Shown piece by piece: positions 9,418 to 18,497 of a DNA stretch of 38,672 nucleotides. This DNA comes from Bacillota bacterium. GTDB lineage: Bacteria; Bacillota_A; Clostridia; Lachnospirales; Lachnospiraceae. Each line of letters starts with the position of its first letter. Position 1 is the first letter of the stretch. The position numbers were made by a program, and so were the translations under genes. The notes beneath the pieces were generated by a model, which did no database searches, was not told the DNA's origin, and saw nothing but the letters and a program-made list of their open reading frames with translations. The stretch covers positions 1-38,672 of the forward strand of contig JAEZSL010000110.1 in the NCBI GenBank assembly GCA_023443925.1. Direction: 5' to 3'.

Positions 9418-11661
9418 TTAATTAAAATAATAGGGTACTTCCTTCTTTAGATAAATATCCTGTTTCCTCTCTTTATAGGAAATCCGGACTTTTTTGTCAC
9501 TCTTAGAAATAAGCTTCGCATATCGGAGTCCACCGTTTTCCCAGTATAGGTCAACCCTTATATTACCCCTAGCTAAAAGTCCGGTGGCAGATCCTTCGTC
9601 CCAATTCTTTGGTAAAGCCGGTAATAAACGAAGAATTCCTTTATGGCTTTGCAGCAGCATCTCCGCGATGGCTGTTGTAAGACCGGTATTCCCGTCTAAT
9701 TCATATACATGGTCAAAAGCATAAGCTCCTCGGGTCGGCGGATGATACACAAGATTGTTTGGCTCCAGCAGATTATCCGTCATATTTTTAATATGTTCGT
9801 AAGCTTTGCTGCCATGACCCAGTCTTGTTTCATATAACAAAAGCATGGACCTTGCCCAGCCGGTATCCTCCCAGTTTTCTGCAGGTGTTAATTTACGCTC
9901 CAGGGTTTTCTCTGCGGCATCGCATAAATCCGGTGTTTCTTCCGGGGTAAGCTGTGCAAACGGGTAAAGCCCCAGCAGATGGCTGGTATGCCTGTGCTGT
10001 GGATCCGCTGCCCGCAGGTCATGGCTCCATTCCGCCAGAGTACCCTCCGCCGTAATCCGGTAGGGGATTAAGTTTGCCAGCTTATGAGAAACCTCCTCAG
10101 CAAGGGAATTCTCTTCAAGCTTTAATATATTACAGGAAGCCAGGAAAACCGAAAACAGTTCCCGGATCATTAATATTTCATAGGTACAGCCATTGCTGAT
10201 CTGTAGTTTTTTACCCTGGTGTACAAAACTGTTTTCCGGTGAAATGGAAGGTCCGCAGGTAAAATAACCGGTTATTTTATCTTTAAAAACGTATTGGTTA
10301 AAAAATACGGCTGCAGATCTGATTAATGGAAATGCTGTATTAAGTAAGAATTCCTTATCTTCAGAATACTGATAATGCTCCCATAACTGCATTAGTATCC
10401 AGATTCCACCGGTAGGACAGGGTGCTATGGCCGAAGCCCAATAAGGTGCGGCATAACCCCAGGCATTGGATACCAGCTCTCCTACCCAACCGTCCAGACC
10501 GTAGGTTTTTCTTGCAGTCACTTCCCCTGCCGGAGACAGATCTTGTATTATCCAGTTATATAAAGGTATCCCGCTTTCCGCCAGACTGGTTACCTCCGCC
10601 GGCCAATAATTCATCTGGGTGTTTATATCCAGATGCATATCACAAGTCCAGCCGATCTGGCAAGCCACATTATCATTCCAGATTCCCTGCAGATGAGCCG
10701 GTAGTTTGGAATCACTTCTGGAACTGGAAAGCAACAGATAACGGCCATATTGAAACAGCAAAGGTATTTTTTCTGTAACAGGATCTTTAGCTGTCAATGA
10801 AATACTTGTTCTTTCCATAAATTTTCTTATATCTGCTGCGTGTTCCGTCCGCAAGTTAATGAACTCTTTTGTCAGGGAAGTCTGTACCTGGGATTTTCCT
10901 TCCTCAATTAATGTCAAGAGTCCGGATTCACTCGTTACAAATTGTCTTTTAAAATCCGTTTTCATGGATAAATTAAACTGTATCTCACTGGCATTCTGTA
11001 TTACTATCCCTTCTGGGGTATATTCACAAATACCGTCCGTAACAACCTGTCCGTAACCTGCCAGCATAACTCCGCATAACTCGTCGCAATGCATTGTTTC
11101 ATAGGCAAAACAGGTAAATTGCATAAAGCAGTCCCCATACTCCGTCTTACCGAAACTATTACCAGGAGCAAAGGATATCCGGGTTTCATGATTTCCGCTT
11201 AAAGCTATGTGGTAAACCAGAATTTGTTCCGGATGGGAAATAAAAACCTCTTCTCTTACCATATCCTGTCCGCTGCTAAAAGTACCTTCTGCAATACCGT
11301 CTATTATATCAAGGCTTCTTTCATAACCGGACACCGCACCCGGTGCAATATCATGCTCCACGATCAGGCTGCCCACCGGCAGATTGGTTCCGTAATTCTT
11401 TCTTATACCGATAAACTTTTGTGCTATTTCATGAACGATATCGTAATTGCCTTTTTCTGCCTGCTCACGCATCTTATAAAAGGCTTTTGCAGCACCTTCC
11501 TGATTGTTACTGCTGCTTTTTTCTCCGCTGTAAAATGTATTTTCAGACAGTTCAATACGGCTGGACTTTGTTCCAGACAGTACCATGGCCCCCATATGTC
11601 CATTGCCCAGAGGAAAGCCTTCATTCCATTTAAACGCCGGCTGATTGCTTTTAATTTTCAT
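9418..11661 (-). CDS. Glycoside hydrolase family 95 (alpha-L-fucosidase or alpha-L-galactosidase)
   Basis: The 747-residue protein has the GH95 layout. The N-terminal beta domain opens with WNEGFPLGNGHMGAM. The (alpha/alpha)6 barrel carries QMNYWPAEVTSLAE (about 346-360), SPEN near 475, HRHTSHLLGLYP and a YELDGN segment near 654. The C-terminal beta domain has LLPALPKNW. SPEN and DGN contain the residues corresponding to the acid and the Asp partner described for the Bifidobacterium AfcA enzyme. The preceding site reads DIN where that enzyme has NIN. Family members invert terminal alpha-1,2-L-fucose or alpha-L-galactose linkages. No signal peptide is present, so it acts on imported oligosaccharides. 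AGGTGG lies 7 nt before the ATG. It is the last gene of the ABC operon, 47 nt after the permease. Confidence 0.9.
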   Translation of the reverse strand: MKIKSNQPAFKWNEGFPLGNGHMGAMVLSGTKSSRIELSENTFYSGEKSSSNNQEGAAKAFYKMREQAEKGNYDIVHEIAQKFIGIRKNYGTNLPVGSLIVEHDIAPGAVSGYERSLDIIDGIAEGTFSSGQDMVREEVFISHPEQILVYHIALSGNHETRISFAPGNSFGKTEYGDCFMQFTCFAYETMHCDELCGVMLAGYGQVVTDGICEYTPEGIVIQNASEIQFNLSMKTDFKRQFVTSESGLLTLIEEGKSQVQTSLTKEFINLRTEHAADIRKFMERTSISLTAKDPVTEKIPLLFQYGRYLLLSSSRSDSKLPAHLQGIWNDNVACQIGWTCDMHLDINTQMNYWPAEVTSLAESGIPLYNWIIQDLSPAGEVTARKTYGLDGWVGELVSNAWGYAAPYWASAIAPCPTGGIWILMQLWEHYQYSEDKEFLLNTAFPLIRSAAVFFNQYVFKDKITGYFTCGPSISPENSFVHQGKKLQISNGCTYEILMIRELFSVFLASCNILKLEENSLAEEVSHKLANLIPYRITAEGTLAEWSHDLRAADPQHRHTSHLLGLYPFAQLTPEETPDLCDAAEKTLERKLTPAENWEDTGWARSMLLLYETRLGHGSKAYEHIKNMTDNLLEPNNLVYHPPTRGAYAFDHVYELDGNTGLTTAIAEMLLQSHKGILRLLPALPKNWDEGSATGLLARGNIRVDLYWENGGLRYAKLISKSDKKVRISYKERKQDIYLKKEVPYYFN

Positions 11662-11708
11662 ATTTACACCACCTAATATCCCAGTTGGCCTGGAATTCGC
11701 TGCCGCTT

Positions 11709-12527
11709 TTATTCTTTCACCGCCCCGGAGGTCATACCGCCGATAATGTATTTCTGGCCGATTAGATAAACCAGCATAACCGGTATACAGGTTAAAATAA
11801 TGTCCGCAAAAATGTAATTCCAGTAATTCTTGTTCTTGCCGAAAAACTGATAAACCGCCATCGTCATAGGAAAGAGCTTGCTCTGTCCTGAAAGATACAG
11901 TGGTGTCAGGAAGTCATTCCAAACACCCATAAACTGCAGGATAAAGCAGGTAACCAAAGTGGGTTTTAACAAAGGCATAATGATTTTAAAGAATAAAGCA
12001 ATGGGGCCGGCACCGTCAATCACCGCTGCTTCATCCAGTTCTACCGGAACAGATAAGATAAAATTCCTTATAGTAAACACACAAAACGGTATCATTGCAC
12101 TTGTAAAAGTAATTATGATTCCAGTTCTGGAATTAGTTAAGTTTACTATATCCAGTACTTTAACCAGAGTAACATAATTTACAGGGAAGAAAAGTCCGCA
12201 CAGGATAAAATAATATAAAAACATATTCACTTTCGTCCGCTTCCTGCATAGTACAAAGGAAGCCATAGCACAAGAGATAACTCCGATTACGGTGGACACC
12301 AGGGCGTAGGTAAGACTGTTGGAGAAACCCTGAATTAATTTACCCTGCTTGATTACTTCTGTGTAGTTGCTGAAAAACCATTCGGTTGGCAGAGAAAGTT
12401 TCATTCTGGCAGCTTCCCCTTTTGATTTAAAGGAATTAATAAATACCATATAAAAAGGAATTGCTACCGTGAGGCTTAAAAATATACAGACTAACTGTTT
12501 TAACGCGGTCTTAATTAATTTATTCAT
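11709..12527 (-). CDS. Carbohydrate ABC transporter permease, CUT1 type (MalG-like)
   Basis: This 272-residue inner permease subunit has about six membrane segments and the cytoplasmic EAA loop (EAAVIDGAGPIALFFKIIMP, about residues 168-187) that contacts the ATPase. The length and the C-terminal GAVKE match the MalG/LacG family. The start ATG overlaps the stop of the upstream permease by one base (TAATG), and AGGAGGTG precedes it, so the two permeases are translationally coupled. No ATPase gene lies in the window, so a shared MsmK/UgpC-type ATPase encoded elsewhere is expected. The substrate is unproven; the operon context suggests an oligosaccharide processed by GH95. Confidence 0.94.
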   Translation of the reverse strand: MNKLIKTALKQLVCIFLSLTVAIPFYMVFINSFKSKGEAARMKLSLPTEWFFSNYTEVIKQGKLIQGFSNSLTYALVSTVIGVISCAMASFVLCRKRTKVNMFLYYFILCGLFFPVNYVTLVKVLDIVNLTNSRTGIIITFTSAMIPFCVFTIRNFILSVPVELDEAAVIDGAGPIALFFKIIMPLLKPTLVTCFILQFMGVWNDFLTPLYLSGQSKLFPMTMAVYQFFGKNKNYWNYIFADIILTCIPVMLVYLIGQKYIIGGMTSGAVKE

Positions 12528-13408
12528 TATTGCTGCACCTCCTTCTTACTCATAACCTTTACAACCAATATACCGATAGCGGCAGTAATAACCAGAAGGA
12601 TTGCATTAAGAGCGGTAGACATGCCATATTGTCCGCTGGAATATAATTGGTAGGAATACGTGGTTAATACTTCCGTAGCATGGCCCGGTCCTCCGTTGGT
12701 TAAAACATATACGATATCAAAAACCTTTAATCCATATGTAATACCGAAAACAAGGTTTATGGTAATCGCACCTGATAACATGGGAAGTGTAATATGAGAG
12801 AGCCTTTGCCAGAAGTTGGCTCCGTCAATTTGTGCCGCTTCATAATAAGACTTTGGTATTGTATTTAAACCGGCTAAGAAGATGGTCATTACATATCCAA
12901 TACCACGCCATGCATCTACGCCATAAATAGATTTCCAGACTACAGATAAATCAGACAGCCACTTTTGTTTGAATATTCCAAGATGCAGGGCATCCAGGAC
13001 CGTGTTTAATAAACCGGTATTGTAATTCAGTATGGACTTAAACACCAAACCTATAATAACAAAAGGAAGTATGGAAGGCAGATATAAAAGTGTTCTGTAT
13101 ACTCCCTTACCCTTAAGCCCTTCCTGCAGCATGATAGCCAGCAGCAGAGCCGGAATCAGTTTAACTATATTTGATACAATTGTAAATACTATGGTATGAT
13201 AAATACCTGTTACATAATTCTTGTCGGAAGTAAAGATATCGATGTAATTTTGCAAGCCTACAAAATTCAGTCCGTTTGATAGTGTTCTGGAACTCCAATC
13301 TGTAAAGGAATAAAATACACCAAGTAAACTGGGCATTAAATAAAAGCATACATAGAGTACCAAGGGAATAACCAGAAACCATTGCGGATACATATTTTTT
13401 TTGTTCAA
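12527..13408 (-). CDS. Carbohydrate ABC transporter permease, CUT1 type (MalF-like)
   Basis: This 293-residue permease subunit has about six membrane helices and an EAA loop (EAAQIDGANFWQRLSHITLP). It is the MalF/LacF-type partner of the permease encoded just downstream. The start codon is TTG at 13408, about 7 nt after GAGGG. An in-frame ATG five codons later lies too far from that site, so I keep TTG. It follows the binding-protein gene by 125 nt, a typical place for mRNA processing that lets the binding protein be made in excess. Confidence 0.93.
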   Translation of the reverse strand: MNKKNMYPQWFLVIPLVLYVCFYLMPSLLGVFYSFTDWSSRTLSNGLNFVGLQNYIDIFTSDKNYVTGIYHTIVFTIVSNIVKLIPALLLAIMLQEGLKGKGVYRTLLYLPSILPFVIIGLVFKSILNYNTGLLNTVLDALHLGIFKQKWLSDLSVVWKSIYGVDAWRGIGYVMTIFLAGLNTIPKSYYEAAQIDGANFWQRLSHITLPMLSGAITINLVFGITYGLKVFDIVYVLTNGGPGHATEVLTTYSYQLYSSGQYGMSTALNAILLVITAAIGILVVKVMSKKEVQQ

Positions 13409-13533
13409 TGCTAACCCTCTTTTCCAAGAGGAGCCTTAGAAAAATGGTATAAACCGTTCTGTTAAGTCGTGTAATTATGTCTGATGGTCTACTATTTTTC
13501 ACAGGCTCCGAAATTATCATAAATCTGGTAAAA

Positions 13534-14943
13534 CTATTTCCAATTCGTATCTTTTGCTACTTTAGCTGCCTCAGCACGATTGGTATCCATATTTTTTAGT
13601 ACATCATTGGCTTCCATGGTGCCCTGGCTGTAAGCGATCATATCAGCACCAAAATCCATCCAGTAATTGTTTGTATATCTGGTAGCAGTCTGGAGAACAC
13701 CGGTCTGCATTTTTTCTTTCGAAATACTTGCCATAAACTCTTCTTCTTCCGGTAACCAGTGCTGTTCTAACTGATCATCAAGAACATCCAGGTTTGTGTA
13801 AGAGGGTGAATTATCAAGGATTTCCTGTAAGGTTTCTGTCTGTGTGCAATATTCAAAGAATGCTTTTACCAGTTCCGGATGCTTGCTGGCTGTTGAACCA
13901 AACATCGTAGGGCCGCCCGGATTTGTAGGGAATGTATCATTATCGCCAAGGGGAATTAAGAATAAACCAAATTCATCCGTGGAGCCGGTATCATCTTTGA
14001 TCTGCTTGATAAAGCTGGAGTTTGCCATCGCCATAGCAGTATTTCTGTCACCGAATTCATTGGACATATTCGTGCTGTCCGTACCGATCCAGTCTTCACC
14101 GAAGTAACCGGCATCGGATAATTCCTTAAACTGATTCAATACTTCCAACATTTTTTCGTTGCCTGCAAAGGTTGCTGTGTTATTGTTCAGAGCATCGTAT
14201 AAACCAGGTGTGGCTGCTTCATATACTCCGCCGATCTGGAAAAATGCCAGCTGGTGCTGCCAGCCGTCTGCACCGGGCATAAACCAGGGTGTAATACCTT
14301 TTGCGGCAATTTTAGCACTCAGGTCTTTTAATTCCGCATAAGTCTTTGGTATTGACCAGCCATTTTCTTCAAACAGGGTTTTGTTATAAACCATTACATA
14401 TTCCGGTGAGTTATGCCAGATCTGAAGTCCGTATAATTTACCGTCATATTTACAGGACTGGAGTCTTGTTTCCGGTAATTTCTTCTCCCAGTCAGCACCG
14501 GTAAAGTCGATACAGTATTTTACCGGATCTACGATCTGAGAACCGATTGCAAAGGGATCGGATTGAATCCAGAAGATGTCCGGTGTGGAAGCAGAGGTTA
14601 ATTTAACCTGCAATACGTCGGAATACTGATCGGCAGGAATTGTCTGAAGGTCAACGGTTACCCCGTAAGTTTCTTCAAAACGTGCAATGGAAGCATCATA
14701 ACGATTGTCCATCCAGCCTGCGGAAACCAGAATGCTTAATTCTTCACCGGCAAATTGATCTGTTACATCCGCGGATTCCGTACCCGGTTCCTGTGTCTCT
14801 GTATTTGCTGTATTACTTTCAGAAGTCTGGTCGGAATTCGGACTTCCTGAGCTGCCATTGGTTCCGGTTGATCTGCTGCATCCGGACAATAGGGAAGCTG
14901 CCATAAGTACAGATAAAAATAGTGCTGCTGCCTTCTTTTTCAT
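13534..14943 (-). CDS. Extracellular sugar-binding lipoprotein of the ABC importer
   Basis: The 469-residue protein begins with a lipoprotein signal: MKKKAAALFL, a hydrophobic core, and lipobox LLSGC with Cys22 as the predicted lipidation site. A low-complexity Ser/Thr/Asn/Glu linker to about residue 65 holds the domain off the membrane. The rest is a family 1 solute-binding fold (EELSILVSAGWMD, TPDIFWIQSDPF, a W-rich binding region). It should capture an oligosaccharide outside the cell and deliver it to the two permeases encoded next. AGGAGG precedes the ATG. It is the first gene of the operon (binding protein, two permeases, GH95), and the promoter element at 14990-15026 lies upstream. Confidence 0.94.
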   Translation of the reverse strand: MKKKAAALFLSVLMAASLLSGCSRSTGTNGSSGSPNSDQTSESNTANTETQEPGTESADVTDQFAGEELSILVSAGWMDNRYDASIARFEETYGVTVDLQTIPADQYSDVLQVKLTSASTPDIFWIQSDPFAIGSQIVDPVKYCIDFTGADWEKKLPETRLQSCKYDGKLYGLQIWHNSPEYVMVYNKTLFEENGWSIPKTYAELKDLSAKIAAKGITPWFMPGADGWQHQLAFFQIGGVYEAATPGLYDALNNNTATFAGNEKMLEVLNQFKELSDAGYFGEDWIGTDSTNMSNEFGDRNTAMAMANSSFIKQIKDDTGSTDEFGLFLIPLGDNDTFPTNPGGPTMFGSTASKHPELVKAFFEYCTQTETLQEILDNSPSYTNLDVLDDQLEQHWLPEEEEFMASISKEKMQTGVLQTATRYTNNYWMDFGADMIAYSQGTMEANDVLKNMDTNRAEAAKVAKDTNWK

Positions 14944-14989
14944 AAATACCTCCTATGTTATGTTTACCAAATCGATTAATGGTAATTAA

Positions 14990-15026
14990 ATTTTATCCAT
15001 AATTGCCGTAAAAGTCTATGCACTTT
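14990..15026 (-). promoter_or_regulatory. Promoter/operator of the ABC-GH95 operon, shared-box copy A
   Basis: Read on the minus strand, AAAGTGCATAGACTT (15026-15012) carries TAGACT at the -35 position, exactly 17 nt before TAAAAT (14995-14990). The same box and spacing recur before the UROD-like gene and the GH31 gene. TAGACT is a poor -35 hexamer, so the conserved flanks probably bind an activator overlapping -35. Confidence 0.6.
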
Positions 15027-15118
15027 CTGGGATTCATTTTTGGACTATCTTAACACATTTGTATACTATCTTACGATTCTTTTAAGTATGTTGACTAAAA
15101 ACAGCATCTTAACAATAT

Positions 15119-15157
15119 AAAAAAGTGATGGATTTGTATATATTCCATCACTTTTTT
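15119..15157. terminator. Bidirectional terminator after the UROD-like gene
   Basis: Perfect 14-nt arms (AAAAAAGTGATGGA at 15119-15132, TCCATCACTTTTTT at 15144-15157) form a hairpin with T-runs on both strands. It ends the UROD-like transcript and insulates the ABC operon downstream. The remainder of 14944-15208 holds the promoter element and AT-rich sequence. Confidence 0.85.
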
Positions 15158-15208
15158 TATACATATTTTATTTAACTTGCTGTTCCATGCGGGTTTACAG
15201 CTACATAA

Positions 15209-16390
15209 TTATCTATGTATTGTACCCTGAATATCACTCCAGTTTTTATCCGCATATTCAATCAGGGTATTGGCCTGCTCCAGGGACATTTCAGGGAAGA
15301 ATAAGAATAAGCTGTGGGAACCGTACCGTTTTACGATTCTGTCTACATTCTTAATCCAGTCTTCAAATTCTCCGGAGTAAACTTTAACCCATAAGGATTT
15401 ACCGGCCATGATGGCCTTATCATAGATGGGATACCATTCTTCCAGAGTACCGTCCGGTCCCATATCACCACTGGTCCACTGCAATGCATCAATTTCATCT
15501 ACTTCCATTAATGCATCCATATGTTTAATGGCATCCGGGCCATCCAGATGATATAGTACACAATCTGCCTTTGCTGCCTGTACTTTCAGAGAATCCTGTA
15601 TAAAATCACGGAACTGGTCCGGTGACATCAACGCGGAGAGATCGCATTGAAGCTTCACGGTTTTGCCGGGACCCCAGATCTGGAATACCGTATAGGCATT
15701 ACCCCCTTCTTCATCTTTGATAATCTCATAAAAACTGTCAAAATATTTATAATAAATGTCCGTAACCTGTTTAACCCGTTCCTCAATCAGTTCCGGTTCA
15801 TCAATCATATCAAAAAGTAAATTCTGTACACCCCGCATGGAAGCCAGAACGTCCACATTTTCCATAAGGTCCGGCATATCCACATAGAAATCATCGCCGG
15901 CAATCTCGCGGCATTCCTTTACCAGTTCCAAATGCTTCTTAAACCACTTGCTTTCCGGATCAAAGCGGAAATCTTCTACTCCTTCCCAGTCCTCAAGGCA
16001 TTCCTTAAACCATACGGTATCTTCCTTAAAACCGATATCGGAGCCTAAATATGAGGCAAGGGAGCCGGGTCCGAAATCTACATTCAGGTTAGGGAAGCTT
16101 TCGGCCAGAAATAAATGGTTTTCGCAGAAATGGCGGTATCTTTTTACGATGCGCTCAGCATTCTGGTACTTATCCTCCATGTCCTTCCACCGTAATTCTT
16201 CGGGAAGATTATAATATTTACCCTGACAGATAACGTCCCGGTAACCGCCTTCTGTCGGTTTGTTATCGGACAGATGTTCAATCTCCGGTTTTCTTGCTAC
16301 CACACACATAAGAGGTCTGCCGGTATTTTTATGCTGCCAGTAATTTATCCATTTTGCCTTGGTTTCTTCCCAGTTCTTTTTATACTTCAT
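15209..16390 (-). CDS. Uroporphyrinogen-decarboxylase-fold protein of unknown function
   Basis: This 393-residue cytosolic protein resembles the UROD/MtaA methyltransferase superfamily, including proteins often labelled 'trimethylamine corrinoid protein 2' in databases. Visible marks are NWEETKAKWINYW at the N-terminus, NVDFGPGSLASYLGS (about 104-118), and LYHLDGPDAIKHMDAL, where true methylcobamide:thiol methyltransferases carry a zinc-binding HxC. Here that motif reads HLD, so zinc-thiol chemistry is doubtful. It has its own promoter, which shares a box with the ABC operon and GH31 promoters, so it probably belongs to the sugar regulon. A role in sugar or aglycone metabolism would fit, but the reaction is unknown. 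It should not be read as heme biosynthesis. Confidence 0.75.
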   Translation of the reverse strand: MKYKKNWEETKAKWINYWQHKNTGRPLMCVVARKPEIEHLSDNKPTEGGYRDVICQGKYYNLPEELRWKDMEDKYQNAERIVKRYRHFCENHLFLAESFPNLNVDFGPGSLASYLGSDIGFKEDTVWFKECLEDWEGVEDFRFDPESKWFKKHLELVKECREIAGDDFYVDMPDLMENVDVLASMRGVQNLLFDMIDEPELIEERVKQVTDIYYKYFDSFYEIIKDEEGGNAYTVFQIWGPGKTVKLQCDLSALMSPDQFRDFIQDSLKVQAAKADCVLYHLDGPDAIKHMDALMEVDEIDALQWTSGDMGPDGTLEEWYPIYDKAIMAGKSLWVKVYSGEFEDWIKNVDRIVKRYGSHSLFLFFPEMSLEQANTLIEYADKNWSDIQGTIHR

Positions 16391-16422
16391 AGATATTACT
16401 CTCCTGTCTCATTTTTTTCTTT

Positions 16423-16459
16423 ATTATAACTTTACACAATGTCCAAGTCTATACACTTT
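16423..16459 (-). promoter_or_regulatory. Promoter/operator of the UROD-like gene, shared-box copy B
   Basis: On the minus strand AAAGTGTATAGACTT (16459-16445) places TAGACT 17 nt before a perfect TATAAT (16428-16423). The 15-nt box differs at one base from copy A at 15012-15026. It overlaps the space between two divergent genes. Confidence 0.65.
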
Positions 16460-16471
16460 TCTAATTACTAT

Positions 16472-16500
16472 TTGTACTTTTTTAACAAAGGTGTTATACT
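16472..16500 (+). promoter_or_regulatory. SigA-type promoter of the sensor kinase gene
   Basis: TTGTAC (16472-16477) and TATACT (16495-16500) are separated by 17 nt and lie about 70 nt before the kinase ATG. This is a near-consensus housekeeping promoter, unlike the TAGACT-type promoter facing the other way. It suggests that the sensor is made constitutively. Confidence 0.65.
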
Positions 16501-16568
16501 ATTAATATCTGCTAACTTCTTTTTCAATAAACCAAAGCCTCCAGGACATCAGAAAGAGGTATTAAATC

Positions 16569-18371
16569 ATGCGTCAGCTAAAACTTCAGACTAAATTATT
16601 TTTAGCCTATGTTGGACTCGCTATCGTAATTTTGTTAACCTTCAGCATATTTTTTTATAAATATGTATCCAATCAGTTAATCAAACAGGAAATAAATAAC
16701 CTTACCCAGCAAAATACTTATTTTTTAGAACAGACAGACACTATCATTAATGATATGGATACCGTATCCATTAACATTAATTACAGCAGTCTGGTAAAGG
16801 ATAAGCTGGATTCTTCTTTTAATCTGGATATCTCACGTAATACCCTGGACAGCCTTGCCAGTTTGTTTGTTACCATCAACGGTGCGGATGTAAAAGTTGA
16901 CCAGATTAATCTGTACGATATGCAGGGCAACCGGTTAAAAGTCGGACTGAAAACCAATACGGATACGGTTGATTTAAAAGGTCTTCCCTGGTTTTTAGAA
17001 GCCCTGGAGTTAGATGGGCAGAAATTAATCAGTCATCCCTATTATACTTCGTCTTTATCAACCTCAGCAAAATATCCTGACTGGTTCCTTTCCGTTTACC
17101 GTTCCTACAATAATCAGTATGGCAGGACCGTAGGCGCTGTGGAAACAATGAAACGCTGTAAAAGTATTTTTAAAAATATAACGAATTATAAGAGAAAAAA
17201 TAAAGATTCCGCCCAGGTTTATATCTATTCCTCCGACAATACCCTGGTCTATCCCTATGATTTGACAGAGGAAGAGCGTACCTCCATACCGGATTATATT
17301 TCTTATGTAAAGAATAAGGGAGAAGCCAGATCCATGATCAATCCTGTTACCGAAGAACGGGAATATATGGTATTTAATAACTCCTCCTATAGCGGCTGGA
17401 CTTACATTGCCGTACAGCCCGAATCCTATATATTAAAGCCGGTTAACAATCTGATTCAGATTCTGCTGCTGTTTGTGTTGATTCTTCTTGAGTTTTCCCT
17501 GTTGATTTCCTACTCTTTATCAAGGAGTCTGGTTAAACCCATCAAACACTTAAAGCACATTATACAGCGGCTCCAGATTGATACCCTGGGTGAAGATAAG
17601 GGTTCCAATTATCCCGGGACTTATAATGAGGTATCGGAATTATATCTTGCCTTTCAATCCATGAGTGAAAATTTAAAAGTATCCATGAACGAATTAATCG
17701 ACTCAAGACAGCAGGAATTAAAGTCCCGTACCCTTGCGCTTCAAAGCCAGATAAATCCCCACCTGTATTATAATACCCTTTCCAGTATTATAGTCCTTGC
17801 TGAAAACGGACAACCCCAGGAAGTGATCACCATGTGCCGGAATCTGTCACAAATCATGAGATATATTACCGACAGTTCAGCCACCATTGTGGGTATCGGC
17901 ATGGAAATCGATTATGTCAATAAATACCTGTACTGTATGAAAGTACGCTATCAATCCAGCCTAAGTTATACCGTTGATATTGAAGACGCCTTATTAGAAT
18001 ACCGGGTACCCAAACTGATCATACAACCCCTGGTGGAAAATGCCGTTAAATACGGTACCAACTGCATTCCTCCCTGGCACCTGTCTATTACCGGCCGTAT
18101 CTATGAAGACCGCTGGCAGATAGATATCGTTGATTCGGGAACCGGTTTTACCCCTGAGGATCTGGAGGCCATCCGGGAACGGATCAATGAGGCTGACAGC
18201 CATTCCGGTATGCCGGAGATGCAGATCAACGGCTTAGGTATGGTTAATGTATATATGCGCTGGAAATTGTTTTGCGGCGATACTATGATATTTTCCTACG
18301 GCAATACAAAAGAAGGCAATGGAATTGTATCCATCGGACAGCAATTATCACAGTCGAAAGAGATAGAATAA
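16569..18371 (+). CDS. Sensor histidine kinase, YesM/LytS-type
   Basis: The 600-residue kinase has a first membrane helix (about 10-30), a large extracellular Cache-like sensor (about 35-290), a second helix (about 295-318), a HAMP-like linker and a His_kinase/HATPase core. The phospho-acceptor is His398 in QINPHLYYNTLSS, the family's INPHFLYNTL site. The N-box reads VENAVKYG near 489, followed by DSGTGF. It should sense an external ligand, probably a sugar given the context, and phosphorylate the regulator encoded next. AGAAAGAGG lies upstream of the ATG. It diverges from the UROD-like gene. The 3' spacer of about 126 nt to the regulator holds a small CTCGCA/TGCGAG hairpin. Confidence 0.93.
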   Translation: MRQLKLQTKLFLAYVGLAIVILLTFSIFFYKYVSNQLIKQEINNLTQQNTYFLEQTDTIINDMDTVSININYSSLVKDKLDSSFNLDISRNTLDSLASLFVTINGADVKVDQINLYDMQGNRLKVGLKTNTDTVDLKGLPWFLEALELDGQKLISHPYYTSSLSTSAKYPDWFLSVYRSYNNQYGRTVGAVETMKRCKSIFKNITNYKRKNKDSAQVYIYSSDNTLVYPYDLTEEERTSIPDYISYVKNKGEARSMINPVTEEREYMVFNNSSYSGWTYIAVQPESYILKPVNNLIQILLLFVLILLEFSLLISYSLSRSLVKPIKHLKHIIQRLQIDTLGEDKGSNYPGTYNEVSELYLAFQSMSENLKVSMNELIDSRQQELKSRTLALQSQINPHLYYNTLSSIIVLAENGQPQEVITMCRNLSQIMRYITDSSATIVGIGMEIDYVNKYLYCMKVRYQSSLSYTVDIEDALLEYRVPKLIIQPLVENAVKYGTNCIPPWHLSITGRIYEDRWQIDIVDSGTGFTPEDLEAIRERINEADSHSGMPEMQINGLGMVNVYMRWKLFCGDTMIFSYGNTKEGNGIVSIGQQLSQSKEIE

Positions 18372-18497
18372 TGTGTATAGTCTCGCAAAAACATGCGAGC
18401 CATTAGAAGAATACCAAAAGATTGATGCATGGGTGTTTGGTTGAGATACAGGATCAGCCGGATTTGAATGCCGTTTAAAGAGGCAGATGGAGGTAAT

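Noticed and set aside
10422..10778. A + strand ORF of 118 codons inside the GH95 gene
   Set aside because: It is a shadow frame of a well-supported gene, with no ribosome binding site and no domain.
15209..16390. UROD-like protein as the missing MtaA of the methanol module
   Set aside because: It lacks the HxC zinc motif, lies 15 kb away and shares its promoter box with the sugar genes, not with mtaCB.
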